Shown piece by piece: positions 43,636-54,690 of a stretch of DNA of 64,000 nucleotides. Within the stretch, counting starts at the first letter, position 1. Every line of letters begins with the position of its first letter. The DNA is from Thalassotalea sp. Lineage in GTDB: Bacteria; Pseudomonadota; Gammaproteobacteria; Enterobacterales; Alteromonadaceae. The DNA is taken from contig JAQWHD010000064.1 in assembly GCA_029237915.1 (NCBI GenBank), forward strand, positions 1 to 64,000, read 5' to 3'. Under the pieces are notes generated by a model that was not told where the DNA came from, did not search any database, and saw only the letters and a list, made by a program, of their open reading frames with translations. The position numbers and the translations under genes were made by a program.

Positions 43636-45461
43636 TCACACCAACAATAAATGATTTAGTGATTCGCTTTGCCAATACTAATGGTACTGGTTCAGCCAGC
43701 GCCAATAATATGTTCGCCAAAGCCATAATGCGCATGGGCGTTCCGGTAAGTGCTAAAAACATATTCCCGTCAAATATCCAGGGCGCCCCTACTTGGTATG
43801 AAGTAAGAATAAATGAAAATAATTTCTTAGGTCGTCGAGGTGGTAAAGCCGATATCATCGTTGCGATGAACGCACAAAGTTTTAATGCCGATATTAACGA
43901 TGTCACGAATGGTGGTTACCTACTTTATGATTCATCTAAACAATTACCAGAGCATTTAATTAAAGAGAATATTAATTTTTTAGGTATTCCAATTTCCGCT
44001 ATGTGTTTAAAAGAATATCAGAACCCAAGGCAGCGCCAATTATTTAAAAATGTAATTTATGTTGGAGCCTTAGCAGCATTATTTGATATAGAGTTTGATG
44101 TGTTAAAAACTCTGGTTGGCGATCAATTTAAGGGGAAACAAAAATTGATCACCCCAAATATATACGCTCTAGAGCTAGGTTATCAATACGCTAAAAATCA
44201 TTTTACTTGTCCATTACCAATAAAAGTTGAACGCCGAGATTTAATTGGCAATCAAATAATGGTTGATGGTAATACCGGTTGTGGATTAGGTGCAGTATAT
44301 GGCGGAGCTACCGTAGTTGGTTGGTATCCTATTACACCTTCAACATCGGTAATTGAAAAATTTGCCAGTTACTGCGAACGTTTAAGGATCGATCCGGCTT
44401 CCGGTAAAAAGAATTTTGCTATTGTACAAGCCGAAGATGAACTCGCGGCGATTGGTATGGCAATTGGTGCTGGTTGGAATGGTGCTCGAGGATTTACGGC
44501 CACTAGTGGCCCAGGTATATCTTTGATGTCAGAGTTTTTGGGCTTAGCCTATTTTGCTGAAATTCCTGTGGTGTTAATGAATGTTCAACGAGCAGGCCCC
44601 TCAACAGGAATGCCAACACGAACACAACAATCCGATATTTTAGCGTGCGCTTATGCCTCGCATGGCGATACTAAGCATATTTTACTGTTCCCTGATTCAC
44701 CCAGTGAATGTTTTGAATTAAGCGCCCTTGCCTTTGATTTAGCCGATCGAATTCAAACCCCAGTGATCATTATGAGTGACCTTGATTTAGGCATGAACGA
44801 GCATTTATCTAAGCCCTTTATATGGAACGATAAACAAAAATATGATCACGGAAAAATTTTATCGATGCGTGAACTCGATGAACTCGAACATTTTGGACGC
44901 TATCAAGACATTGATGGTGATGGCATTTGCTATCGCACCGTGGCAGGAACGCACCCCAAAAAAGGCGCATTTTTCACCCGTGGTACATCAAGAAACCGCG
45001 ATGCAGTGTATTCTGAAAAATCTGCAGATTACGTTGATAATATGCAACGTTTAGAGCGTAAGTTCGCCACTGCCGCTAAGCTAGTTCCTAAAGCTGAAAT
45101 TTGTAGTGGTATTAAAAATGCCAAAATAGGTTTAGTTTATTACGGTACAAGTTCGCAGGCCATGCTCGAAACCAAACACCTACTGCAAGACCAAGGTGTT
45201 CCAGTCGACCTTATGCGAATTAAAGCCTTCCCTTTTGATAATGAAATAGAAAAATTCATAACAGAACATCAGCAAATATTTTTAATCGAACAAAACCGTG
45301 ATGCACAAATGCGTACCTTACTTTGTACTGAATTAGTACTAGATCCTAACACCATACAGTCTATTTTATGTTTCGATGGTTTAGCGCTCACAGCAAAGCA
45401 AGTTGTAGATGATATTAATGATGTTTTAGCACAACAATCACCTGAACAAGAGGTAGGATAA
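43632..45461 (+). CDS. 2-oxoacid:acceptor oxidoreductase, alpha subunit with fused gamma domain
   Basis: The 609-residue protein joins a gamma domain (residues 1-190, NGTGSASANNMFAKAIMRMGV...GRRGGKADIIVAMNAQSF) to the pyrimidine-binding alpha domain (about 210-600, GNTGCGLGAVYGGATVVGWYPITPSTSVIE; QAEDELAAIGMAIGAGWNGARGFTATSGPGISLMSEFLG). Such KorA/OorA-type subunits oxidise 2-oxoglutarate, pyruvate or similar acids to acyl-CoA with a thiamine cofactor held by the beta subunit. Substrate is not decided by sequence. It starts within the stop of the FAD gene and is followed one base later by the beta subunit, so the three act as one unit. Confidence 0.92.
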   Translation: MITPTINDLVIRFANTNGTGSASANNMFAKAIMRMGVPVSAKNIFPSNIQGAPTWYEVRINENNFLGRRGGKADIIVAMNAQSFNADINDVTNGGYLLYDSSKQLPEHLIKENINFLGIPISAMCLKEYQNPRQRQLFKNVIYVGALAALFDIEFDVLKTLVGDQFKGKQKLITPNIYALELGYQYAKNHFTCPLPIKVERRDLIGNQIMVDGNTGCGLGAVYGGATVVGWYPITPSTSVIEKFASYCERLRIDPASGKKNFAIVQAEDELAAIGMAIGAGWNGARGFTATSGPGISLMSEFLGLAYFAEIPVVLMNVQRAGPSTGMPTRTQQSDILACAYASHGDTKHILLFPDSPSECFELSALAFDLADRIQTPVIIMSDLDLGMNEHLSKPFIWNDKQKYDHGKILSMRELDELEHFGRYQDIDGDGICYRTVAGTHPKKGAFFTRGTSRNRDAVYSEKSADYVDNMQRLERKFATAAKLVPKAEICSGIKNAKIGLVYYGTSSQAMLETKHLLQDQGVPVDLMRIKAFPFDNEIEKFITEHQQIFLIEQNRDAQMRTLLCTELVLDPNTIQSILCFDGLALTAKQVVDDINDVLAQQSPEQEVG

Positions 45462-45462
45462 T

Positions 45463-46515
45463 ATGAGCTTCGCAAAATCAAAATTTCATCATAAAAACTT
45501 ACCAGTTAACGATTTAGGCTTAACCTATCGCGATTATGAAGGGGCCATATCAACACTTTGTGCGGGTTGTGGTCATGATTCTATTTCTGCAGCAATTGTC
45601 CATGCTTGTGCTGAACTGTCTATTGAACCACATAAAATTGCCAAAATGTCCGGTATCGGCTGTTCCTCGAAAGCGCCTAATTATTTTTTAAATAACTCTC
45701 ATGGTTTTAATACTGTACATGGCCGCATGCCATCAGTAACAACGGGTGCTAACCTGGCCAATAAAGACTTAACTTATTTGGCGATGTCGGGCGATGGTGA
45801 CAGTGCATCGATTGGCTTAGGTCAGTTTGCCCATGTTGTCCGCAGACAATTAAACATGGTGTATATGGTGGCTAATAATGGTGTATATGGTTTAACTAAA
45901 GGCCAACTAGCAGCCACATCAGATAGAGGTGTTAAAAATAAAATCGGCGATACCAGTTTATTTAATGACATAGATTTGTGTGTGATGGCATTACAATTGG
46001 GCGCTTCATTTGTGGCTCGCTGCTTTTCAGGAGATAAAAATCAACTGATCCCGATCATCAAAGCCGCAATTGCTCACCAAGGGTTTGCCTTTATCGATAT
46101 TATTTCACCTTGTGTGACGTTTAATAATCACCCAGGTTCAACACGCTCATATGATTACGTACAAGAGCATGTAACCGCACGAGCTGTAACAGACTTTGTA
46201 CCTATTAAAGAAGAAATAAACCATGAGGTGCCTGAAGGTAAGTTTGAAGACGTATGTCTACATGATGGTTCAATCATGCGTATTCACAAGTTAGATGCAA
46301 ATTACGACACTACAGACCGCTTTAAAGCCTTACAAGATGTTGAGCGCCATAAAGCTAAAGGTGAAATTTTAACGGGATTACTGCACCTAGACCCAACGGC
46401 ACAGCATTACCACGAATTAAACAACACCACAGACACGCCATTAAATCAGATCAAACAAGATCTGCTATGCCCTGGTGAAAGAGTACTATCAACCATTAAC
46501 GACAGCTTCCGCTAA
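45463..46515 (+). CDS. 2-oxoacid:acceptor oxidoreductase, beta subunit
   Basis: The 350-residue thiamine-diphosphate subunit has cluster cysteines in STLCAGCGHDSISAAI (near 30-42) and IGCSSKAPNYF (about 65-75), the GDGDSASIGLGQ...NNGVYGLTKGQLAATS motif for ThDP-magnesium (about 109-147) and CVTFNNHPGSTRSYDYV with a further cysteine. It forms the catalytic core with the alpha subunit. A 57-bp palindrome begins at its stop codon region. Confidence 0.92.
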   Translation: MSFAKSKFHHKNLPVNDLGLTYRDYEGAISTLCAGCGHDSISAAIVHACAELSIEPHKIAKMSGIGCSSKAPNYFLNNSHGFNTVHGRMPSVTTGANLANKDLTYLAMSGDGDSASIGLGQFAHVVRRQLNMVYMVANNGVYGLTKGQLAATSDRGVKNKIGDTSLFNDIDLCVMALQLGASFVARCFSGDKNQLIPIIKAAIAHQGFAFIDIISPCVTFNNHPGSTRSYDYVQEHVTARAVTDFVPIKEEINHEVPEGKFEDVCLHDGSIMRIHKLDANYDTTDRFKALQDVERHKAKGEILTGLLHLDPTAQHYHELNNTTDTPLNQIKQDLLCPGERVLSTINDSFR

Positions 46516-46571
46516 AATCAAAGGGGTCAGATCAACTTGAAACTTTCAAGTTGATCTGACCCCCTTGATTT
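46515..46571. repeat. Near-perfect 57-bp palindrome after korB
   Basis: GGGGTCAGATCAACTTGAAA (46523-46542) is exactly reversed and complemented at 46544-46563 around a single C. The arms continue outward as AAATCAA (46515-46521) and TTGATTT (46565-46571) after one mismatched base. It can act as a terminator on both strands. GGGGTCAGATC-type motifs are found around REP-associated Y1 transposases in gammaproteobacteria, but no such transposase lies here. Confidence 0.85.
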
Positions 46572-46578
46572 TTGGCTA

Positions 46579-46603
46579 TAAAAAAGGCTGCAGATGCAGC
46601 CTT
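46579..46603 (-). terminator. Terminator after ihfA
   Basis: On the minus strand AAGGCTGCA-TC-TGCAGCCTT is followed by a T-run. It ends the pheST-ihfA group. Confidence 0.85.
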
Positions 46604-46633
46604 TTGATTTATATTTTATAGATACAGTAACGA

Positions 46634-46927
46634 CTAACCTTGGTTAGACTCTTCAACTCGGTTCTTTAATTTTTGACCCGGTCTAAAAGTAACTACCTTT
46701 CTTGCAGAAATTGGAATATCTTCACCCGTTTTAGGGTTTCGACCAGGACGTTCGTTTTTGGTGCGTAAGTCAAAATTACCAAAACCTGATAATTTAACCT
46801 GATCACCAGATTCCAAACTCGTTCTGATTTCTTCAAAGAATTCTTCTACCATCAATTTGGCATCACGTTTACTTAAACCTAATTGCTCATATAAATGTTC
46901 TGATACTTCTGCTTTGGTTAGCGCCAT
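46634..46927 (-). CDS. ihfA: Integration host factor subunit alpha
   Basis: The 97-residue protein begins [104 protein letters not shown] with the DNA-intercalating proline arm is the HU/IHF hallmark. IHF bends DNA at specific sites. The start lies four bases after the pheT stop, the classic pheST-ihfA order. Confidence 0.97.
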   Translation of the reverse strand: MALTKAEVSEHLYEQLGLSKRDAKLMVEEFFEEIRTSLESGDQVKLSGFGNFDLRTKNERPGRNPKTGEDIPISARKVVTFRPGQKLKNRVEESNQG

Positions 46928-46931
46928 GTTA

Positions 46932-49316
46932 TTAATCTCTCAAAGATGCGTCAAGCTCATTCTTTAAGGCATCGATCACTGTATTCATAACTTCCGAGAT
47001 ATCTTTTTCTTCAAGTGTTCTCTCGTTATCTTGTAGAGTTAACGCAATGGCTAAGCTCTTAAATCCAGGTTCGATACCCTTTCCTGTGTATACATCAAAC
47101 AATTCTAGGCCAACTAAATGATTTGTGCCAACCTTTTCAATGAGTTGTAGTACTTTTTTTGCATTTATTTGATCTTTAACAACAACTGCGATGTCTCGGC
47201 GGTTAGCTTGGAACTTAGAAATGTCGCCCGCTGTAGGGATTTTTTGCACTAAAATTTCGCTTTGTAATAGTTCAAAAACTAATGTGCGACCATTTAGACC
47301 AAGTTTACGTTCAAGCTCAGGATGGATAGCACCAACATAACCAACTAAAGTTTCACCGCGGTAGATTGCTGCAGTTTGACCTGGGTGTAATGCTGGAATA
47401 TCAGCAGCTCTAAATTCGTAAGCTTCGGCATCAGCAGTTAACGCAAGTAGTGCTTCTACATCGCCTTTGGCGTCGAAGAAATCAACCGCTTGTTTTTCAA
47501 TTTGCCAATGTTCGCCATTGCGAAGACCCGTGATAACACCAGCAAACATCGCTTGTTGGCTAACACCGTTCTCAGAATCTGCATCAGGTAAGAAACGTAA
47601 ACCCGCTTCAAATAAACGCACGCGGCTTTGTTGACGGTTTTGGTTATTAACAACCGCTTGCACTAGGCCTGTCCATAAACTTACGCGCATTACTGACATT
47701 TCTGATGAAATAGGATGTGGTAAAACCATAACCTCTTGTTCTGGGTGTAATAAGCTTTGTACTTTCGGGTCAACAAACGAATAAGTGATCGCTTCTTGGT
47801 AGCCACGAGTAACTAAGGTATTACGGAACTTAGAAATATTTAATTTAGCTTCGTTATGACTGCGCATACTTAGCTTAGCAGTAGGCGAAACATTAGGAAT
47901 ATTGTTGTAACCGTAAACACGGGCAACTTCTTCCGTTAAATCTTCTTCAATTGAGATATCAAAACGGTACGCTGGAACAACAGCTGTCCAGACATCATTA
48001 TTAAATTCAACTTGCATACCTAAGCGAGTTAAAATCTCAGTCACTTGCGGTGTTTCAATATGAATACCAATGCGCGAATCTAATTTAGCGCGGCGTAATG
48101 TAACAACGCGTGATGCTGGAATGTTTTCAGCAGATTCAGCAACGACTACAGGACCTGCTTCACCACCAACAATTTCAAGTAATAACTGCGTTGCACGGTG
48201 CATTGCTGTCATTTGTAATTCTGGGTCGACGCCACGCTCATAACGATGAGATGCATCAGTATGTAAGCCATATTGGCGAGCTTTACCTAAAATAGCTAAA
48301 GGTGCAAAAAAGGCACTTTCTAATAAAATGTCTTTAGTCTCACCAGTTACACCTGAGTCTAAACCACCAAAGATACCAGCAATCGCTAGTGCTTTGTTGT
48401 CATCAGCAATTACTAATGTATCGGCTTTTAATTTAACTTCTGCGCCATCTAATAACGTTAGCTCTTCGTTTTCATTAGCGAAACGAACATTTATGCCACC
48501 ATCTATTTTCGCTAGATCGAACGCGTGCATAGGATGACCAAGTTCAAGTAACACGTAGTTAGTTACATCAACTACAGGGTCGATTGCACGTACGCCACAA
48601 CGACGAAGCTTTTCTACCATCCAAAGCGGTGTAGTTGCTGTTGCGTCAATGTTTTTAATTACACGGCCTAAGTAACGAGGACATGCAGAACCTGCAGCAA
48701 TATTAATTGCCAGAGCATCTTCAATAGATGCTGGTGTTTCTATAATCTCAACTTCGTTTACTGCGATGTTATTTAATACACCAACTTCACGAGCCAAGCC
48801 TTTAATACCTAAACAGTCACCACGGTTCGCAGTTAAGTCAACATCGATGGTTACATCATCAAGCTTTAAGTATTCACGAACACAGGTGCCAATTGGTGCA
48901 TCAAGTGGCAATTCGATAATACCATCTGCACTTTCAGCTAAGCCCATTTCAGACTCACTACACAACATACCGTTTGATGGTACACCGCGAAGTTTGGCTT
49001 TTTTAATTTTAAAGTTACCAGGTAAAACTGCGCCAACCATAGCTACCGCTACTTTTAAACCAGTACGACAGTTTTTAGCACCACAAACGATATCAACGAT
49101 TTCATCGCCAACATTTACTTTGGTTACTTGTAACTTGTCTGCATCAGGATGTTGACCACATTCAATTACTTCACCAACTACGATATTGGTAAATTCACCT
49201 GCAACTGGATCTACGCCGTCTACTTCGAGGCCAGCCATTGTTATTTGATGAGTTAACTCATCTGAAGAAATTGCAGGATTAACCCACTCTCTTAACCAAG
49301 ATTCACTAAATTTCAT
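46932..49316 (-). CDS. pheT: Phenylalanine-tRNA ligase beta subunit
   Basis: The 794-residue protein has the N-terminal OB-fold tRNA-binding domain ([28 protein letters not shown], about 40-150), the B3/B4 editing region ([11 protein letters not shown]...[28 protein letters not shown]), B5 (SRIGIHI), the core fold, and the C-terminal ferredoxin-like anticodon-binding domain ([22 protein letters not shown]). With PheS it charges tRNA-Phe and edits Tyr-tRNA-Phe. It starts 11 bases after pheS. Confidence 0.98.
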   Translation of the reverse strand: MKFSESWLREWVNPAISSDELTHQITMAGLEVDGVDPVAGEFTNIVVGEVIECGQHPDADKLQVTKVNVGDEIVDIVCGAKNCRTGLKVAVAMVGAVLPGNFKIKKAKLRGVPSNGMLCSESEMGLAESADGIIELPLDAPIGTCVREYLKLDDVTIDVDLTANRGDCLGIKGLAREVGVLNNIAVNEVEIIETPASIEDALAINIAAGSACPRYLGRVIKNIDATATTPLWMVEKLRRCGVRAIDPVVDVTNYVLLELGHPMHAFDLAKIDGGINVRFANENEELTLLDGAEVKLKADTLVIADDNKALAIAGIFGGLDSGVTGETKDILLESAFFAPLAILGKARQYGLHTDASHRYERGVDPELQMTAMHRATQLLLEIVGGEAGPVVVAESAENIPASRVVTLRRAKLDSRIGIHIETPQVTEILTRLGMQVEFNNDVWTAVVPAYRFDISIEEDLTEEVARVYGYNNIPNVSPTAKLSMRSHNEAKLNISKFRNTLVTRGYQEAITYSFVDPKVQSLLHPEQEVMVLPHPISSEMSVMRVSLWTGLVQAVVNNQNRQQSRVRLFEAGLRFLPDADSENGVSQQAMFAGVITGLRNGEHWQIEKQAVDFFDAKGDVEALLALTADAEAYEFRAADIPALHPGQTAAIYRGETLVGYVGAIHPELERKLGLNGRTLVFELLQSEILVQKIPTAGDISKFQANRRDIAVVVKDQINAKKVLQLIEKVGTNHLVGLELFDVYTGKGIEPGFKSLAIALTLQDNERTLEEKDISEVMNTVIDALKNELDASLRD

Positions 49317-49327
49317 TACTGGCTTTC

Positions 49328-50329
<1,002 letters not shown>

Positions 50330-50343
50330 CTATCGCGATTTTA

Positions 50344-50400
50344 ATACCAATTGTATTAACCAACTGACAATGAAAATCAATTAACTAATCCAATTGGTAT
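50344..50400. repeat. Palindrome-ended repeat in the pheS leader
   Basis: ATACCAATTG (50344-50353) and CAATTGGTAT (50391-50400) are perfect 10-bp inverted ends around 37 bases with weaker complementarity (ATTAAC...ACTAAT). Such TACCAATTG-ended units look like a small mobile palindrome; it is close to the pheS start and could also be part of the leader RNA. Confidence 0.55.
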
Positions 50401-50444
50401 AGGTAGTTAAGCGGCACAAATGCCCAGCGAAAATGCCTAAATAC

Positions 50445-50478
50445 AAAAAGGGGTAATTTTACAGAAAAAATTACCCCT
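50445..50478 (-). terminator. Terminator or attenuator upstream of pheS
   Basis: On the minus strand AGGGGTAATTTT pairs perfectly with AAAATTACCCCT around six bases and is followed by five T. It lies 136 bases after the stop of the ABC permease gene and about 140 before pheS. It is either the end of the ABC operon or a pheST attenuator; both fit by position. Confidence 0.75.
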
Positions 50479-50501
50479 AACATAGTGAAAATAGTGATTT
50501 T

Positions 50502-50535
50502 TACTAGTTTTTTTACAATAGATGCCAAAACTAGT
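50502..50535 (-). repeat. ACTAGT hairpin
   Basis: ACTAGTTTT and AAAACTAGT form a 9-bp inverted repeat between the ABC permease gene and the next hairpin. It has no T-run and its role is unclear. Confidence 0.4.
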
Positions 50536-50613
50536 GTTTTAACGAGCTTTTTTAGGCTTTAAATAAAAATTAATTTACTTAAAAGCAACGATTTACCTAT
50601 TTATGGTTCACCT

Positions 50614-51822
50614 TTAACGAAATAACACCGACTCTTTATTAAACCAATACACACAAAATAAAATTGAAGCTAATGCAAAACCACCAGTTGAAGCGAAAAT
50701 AGGAATAAGAAAATTATAATCAATGGTGCCTTTTAATAACTCTTTTATCGCTAAAGCAACATTTGCTACAGGCACTAAAGACCAACCAAAGGTTAAAGCA
50801 ATACCTGGAGTCATCGCAACAATCACCGGAAATATTACAAATATTGACAAGGGTCCCATATAATTTTGCGCTTCTTTATAGCTACTGGCGTAAATGGATA
50901 TGGCCAAGAGTGTTGCAGCAAAAATGGCAGATATAGGCACAAGTAACAGCACGATTAACCCATAATCGAGCCAACTCACCGATTTTAATATTTCAGACAC
51001 TGCAGATACATCAAGAACTTGACCAATAATAAACGACCAAAATATCATACTAAAAATAGTTATAAGCGCAGTCATTATCGCCGTTGTGGTAATACACATA
51101 AACTTGCCTAAAACCAAGGCTAGCCGTGAAACAGGTGTTAGTAACAAAGTTTCAATAGTGCCACGCTCTTTTTCACCTGCACCTAGATCAATCGCTGGAT
51201 ACATAGCCCCCGTTAAACATAACGGAATGAGGATATAAGGAATAAACCCACCAAGTTGCTCACCAAAGCTTTCTCTATCATCTGCGGTATCTACCTCTTC
51301 TATCTCAATTGGCTTCTTAAATACCTCAAATTGTGCTTCATCAAAGCCAGAATCAACAAATGATTGTTTTTGTAGGTCCTCGACATAATTTTGCAGGACC
51401 TCTTCAACTTTATTTTTTGTTGCCCCTAACAAATTTGAACCATTAAAATAAATTTTCCAATTGGACACTTCCGAATTACCAAATTGAACTTTAAAGTCTT
51501 TATTTAGCTCAATGACCAAGTCAATTTCACCATCTTGGATAGCAGAAGTTATTGCTTCTTCGTCGTTAAGCTCTAAAGTGACTTCTTTAAAATCGCTATG
51601 ATAAAATAACTTGCTGGCAAACTCTGGCGCGACACTACCATTAACTATGATATAGCGGATCACTTTATCTTGCTCTTTCAGCGCTGCACTTGAGCCTAAA
51701 AAGCCAATTAAACCAAACACTACAGGGAAAATAACCATAGGTAGTGCAATGATAAAAAATAGGGTCTTACGGTCTCTTAAAAGCTCTATTAATTCTTTAA
51801 TATATACTAGCCACATTGGCAT
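50614..51822 (-). CDS. ABC transporter permease (NatB-like)
   Basis: The 402-residue protein has one N-terminal membrane helix (RKTLFFIIALPMVIFPVVFGLIGFL), a large extracytoplasmic domain (about 40-185), and five to six C-terminal helices with GAGEKERGTIETLLLTPVSRLALVLGKF, the ABC-2/NatB motif. With the ATPase it probably exports sodium ions, drugs or another small molecule. It overlaps the ATPase gene by 26 bases. Either of two start codons three residues apart (ATG CCA ATG) may be used. Confidence 0.87.
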   Translation of the reverse strand: MPMWLVYIKELIELLRDRKTLFFIIALPMVIFPVVFGLIGFLGSSAALKEQDKVIRYIIVNGSVAPEFASKLFYHSDFKEVTLELNDEEAITSAIQDGEIDLVIELNKDFKVQFGNSEVSNWKIYFNGSNLLGATKNKVEEVLQNYVEDLQKQSFVDSGFDEAQFEVFKKPIEIEEVDTADDRESFGEQLGGFIPYILIPLCLTGAMYPAIDLGAGEKERGTIETLLLTPVSRLALVLGKFMCITTTAIMTALITIFSMIFWSFIIGQVLDVSAVSEILKSVSWLDYGLIVLLLVPISAIFAATLLAISIYASSYKEAQNYMGPLSIFVIFPVIVAMTPGIALTFGWSLVPVANVALAIKELLKGTIDYNFLIPIFASTGGFALASILFCVYWFNKESVLFR

Positions 51823-52600
51823 CAGCTCCTTTTAAGATATTCATAAATGCACGGCGTAAATCCAACTCTCTACTTTGCTGTTGAAATTCGCCAATAGAAC
51901 CATCAAAACAACTGCGTCCTTGATAGATAACAGAAACCCTATCGGCTAAAAGGGCAACTTCATCTAAATGGTGAGTTGAAAATATAACCGCTGTACCTTG
52001 TGAGCGCATAAGTTGCACAAATTCCATTATGGTTTCTGTCGCCATAATATCTAAGCCCGTAGTCGGCTCATCTAAGACTAATACTTCCGGTTGGTGAATT
52101 ACCGCCCTGGCAATAGATACTTTCTGCTGCATACCGGTAGATAGGTGCTCTACCCGTCTATCAAGGTAACTGGTAATAGCTAGATTTTCATAAATTTCAT
52201 CGGCATCATTCTTTAAGAAATCATTAGTTACACCATGTAATTTAGCAAAAAACTCAATATTTTCTCGTGCCGTCAAACGCCCATAAAGGCCAGTTTTACC
52301 GGATAAAAACCCTATTTTCTGCTTAGCTACAATTGGGTTTTTCACTACATCTATACCATTAACGATAACAGAGCCTGCATCAGGTTTTAACGCAGTAGAG
52401 AGAATGCGTAACGTAGTAGTTTTACCTGCACCATTAGGACCTAACAAGCCTAGAACTTCACCTTTCGCACAGTGAAAACTGACATCCGTTAAGGCATGAA
52501 AAGAAGAGCCTTGCTCACGAATATCTTTTTTATGGTTGTTTGAGTGTTTTTTTTGCGCTTTAAAAGTAAATTTTTTACTTAAATTTTCAACGGAAATCAT
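51797..52600 (-). CDS. ABC transporter ATPase (NatA-like)
   Basis: The 267-residue ATPase has Walker A GPNGAGKTTTLRILS, Q-loop KQKIGFLSGKTGLYGRLTARENIEFF, signature LSTGMQQKVSIARAVIHQP, Walker B VLVLDEPTTGLD and H-loop IFSTHHLDEV. The N-terminus has an extra basic stretch (KAQKKHSNNHKKDIREQG, about 13-30) inserted in the first strand region. It drives the adjacent permease and is first in the operon. Confidence 0.92.
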   Translation of the reverse strand: MISVENLSKKFTFKAQKKHSNNHKKDIREQGSSFHALTDVSFHCAKGEVLGLLGPNGAGKTTTLRILSTALKPDAGSVIVNGIDVVKNPIVAKQKIGFLSGKTGLYGRLTARENIEFFAKLHGVTNDFLKNDADEIYENLAITSYLDRRVEHLSTGMQQKVSIARAVIHQPEVLVLDEPTTGLDIMATETIMEFVQLMRSQGTAVIFSTHHLDEVALLADRVSVIYQGRSCFDGSIGEFQQQSRELDLRRAFMNILKGADANVASIY

Positions 52601-52810
52601 TAAAATCCTTTTAAGATAGCTAGGTATGCAAACTCGGATAAGTAGTTTGAATGCAATAGAAAAAATACAGCATTGATAATGGCATTAAGTTTAATACTAA
52701 TTTGCGACAATGCAATACACTCTGCTAACTAGTTGTAACAATATCTTTCAATTTAAATTTAGGCAGAGTAAATTACTTTGTCTTTTAAAATAATATTTCA
52801 TCCGGATTTT

Positions 52811-54448
52811 ATGAAAATGAAAACGAACAACAAACTATTAGCACTAATGCTAAGTTCAACTGTAGCTTTAAGTACAGCGACAACCGCACAAACATTTGAT
52901 CAAGCATATAACGCTATTTCAGCAGATAAATTACATCAGCATGTAAAAGTTCTAGCTTCAGAAGATTTTGGCGGACGACTACCAACCACTGAAGGTGAAA
53001 AGAAAACCTTAGATTACTTAACTAAAGAGTTTACTAGCATAGGTTTTAAGCCTGGTAACAATGGTAGTTTTTTACAAGCGGTAGAGCTTTCAGAGATCAC
53101 CGCCGATGCGGATATGTCGTTAACCATTAAAGGTAATGGCAAAACCGAAACTCTGGATTACTTAACAGAAATGGTACTTGGTACTTCGCGAGTGAGTACA
53201 TCTGAAACCATTAAAAATTCTGATGTAGTATTTGTCGGCTATGGCATAAACGCCCCAGAATATAACTGGAACGACTATAAAGGCCTAGATGTAAAAGGCA
53301 AAACAGTTGTGATGCTAGTTAACGATCCAGGCTTTGCTACGCAAGATCCTAACTTATTTACCGGCAGTGCCATGACTTATTACGGTCGCTGGACATATAA
53401 ATATGAAGAAGCAAGTCGTCAAGGTGCCGCTGCAGCAATCATAGTTCATGAAGACGCGCCAGCATCTTATGGTTGGTCTGTAGTTAAAAATGGTTGGGGT
53501 GGACCTCAATACAAACTTTACCAAGCCGATGGCAATAAAGAGCGAGTAAGCATTGAAGGTTGGTTAACACTTAGCAGTGCTAAAGCAATGTTTGCGCAAG
53601 CAGGTCTTGATTTTAACACCTATAAAACTAAAGCTACGCAAGGTCCTATCAATAAAGCGTTAGGCTTAAAAGCTTCAGCAACAGTAAACAGCACAATTAA
53701 ACGTTCTACCTCTTATAATTTTGTCGCCACCTTACCTGGTAGTAAGACTCCTGATGAGCATATTTTATTAACTGGCCACTGGGACCATATGGGCACAGAT
53801 GACTCTTTAGAAGGTGACAAGGTTTATAACGGCGCACACGATAATGCCACGGGTATTGCTGGCATTATTGAAATTGCCAATGCATTTGCTAGCTTAGATA
53901 AAAAGCCACAACGCTCTATCACCGTTATTGCAACAACAGCGGAAGAGCAAGGTTTATTAGGTTCTAAATACTACGCTGAGCACCCTTCTTACCCACTTGA
54001 TAAAACAGTCGCGGTATTAAATCTTGATTCATTAAATATTCTGGGTCAAACCACCGACTTAATCGTTAAAGGTAAAGGAAAATCTGAGATTGAAGATTAC
54101 TTAAAAGTGGCTGCTAAAAAGCAAAAACGTATGTTAGTACCTGAGTCTAACCCAGCTGCAGGGAGTTATTATCGCTCAGATCATTTCAATTTTGCTTTAG
54201 TTGGCGTACCAGCTCTTTATGCCGGTAGTGGTAATGAGCCAATTAATGATGAAGTTGCGGCCTATCGTAAAGCAACCTTGCCTGAAATGAAGCGCTGTTA
54301 CCATCAACTGTGTGATGAATACAATCCAGAGTGGAACTTTGCCGGTGCTGTGCAAGATTTACAAGCGACCTTTGATACCATGTACCAAATTGCTAATTCG
54401 ACCGATTGGCCGAAATGGTCAAAAAGCAGTGAATTTCAACGTAATTAA
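52811..54448 (+). CDS. M28-family zinc aminopeptidase, exported
   Basis: The 545-residue protein has a signal peptide (MKMKTNNKLLALMLSSTVALSTATTAQ), a PA domain inserted at about 130-290, and the M28 dinuclear-zinc core: LLTGHWDHMG (His), NGAHDNATGIAG (bridging Asp), TTAEEQGLLGS (catalytic Glu-Glu), LNLDSLN (Asp) and YRSDHFNF (His). It probably removes N-terminal amino acids from peptides in the periplasm or medium. A TTG at 52778 is in frame but the ATG at 52811 starts the signal peptide. Confidence 0.9.
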   Translation: MKMKTNNKLLALMLSSTVALSTATTAQTFDQAYNAISADKLHQHVKVLASEDFGGRLPTTEGEKKTLDYLTKEFTSIGFKPGNNGSFLQAVELSEITADADMSLTIKGNGKTETLDYLTEMVLGTSRVSTSETIKNSDVVFVGYGINAPEYNWNDYKGLDVKGKTVVMLVNDPGFATQDPNLFTGSAMTYYGRWTYKYEEASRQGAAAAIIVHEDAPASYGWSVVKNGWGGPQYKLYQADGNKERVSIEGWLTLSSAKAMFAQAGLDFNTYKTKATQGPINKALGLKASATVNSTIKRSTSYNFVATLPGSKTPDEHILLTGHWDHMGTDDSLEGDKVYNGAHDNATGIAGIIEIANAFASLDKKPQRSITVIATTAEEQGLLGSKYYAEHPSYPLDKTVAVLNLDSLNILGQTTDLIVKGKGKSEIEDYLKVAAKKQKRMLVPESNPAAGSYYRSDHFNFALVGVPALYAGSGNEPINDEVAAYRKATLPEMKRCYHQLCDEYNPEWNFAGAVQDLQATFDTMYQIANSTDWPKWSKSSEFQRN

Positions 54449-54553
54449 ACTGTTTATAACCTTAGGTTACAGGTGATAACAAAAAATTTGAATAAATAGT
54501 CTAATTTTTGTTTTTAGGTGTTGATTTTTACCCGCAAATATTAGATTCTCAAG

Positions 54554-54590
54554 TAGGTTTGTAATTAAATTACAAACCTATTTTTTTTTG
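54554..54590 (+). terminator. Terminator after the M28 peptidase
   Basis: TAGGTTTGTAATT and its exact complement form a 13-bp stem around one base, followed by nine T. Confidence 0.9.
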
Positions 54591-54690
54591 TAGTTATTTA
54601 TAATAATTATCCGCAGTAAAATCTGCCTTAATTATTATTAATTTTTACTGATTTCGATTTTGATTAATAATGAAGTGAGGTAACACAATT

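Noticed and set aside
50380-50520. Phe-rich leader peptide (pheM-like) before pheS
   Set aside because: The frame MLGVIF...FVFRHFRWAF places most Phe codons after the terminator and the other Phe/Tyr-rich frame lacks a start codon, so a classical leader peptide is not supported.
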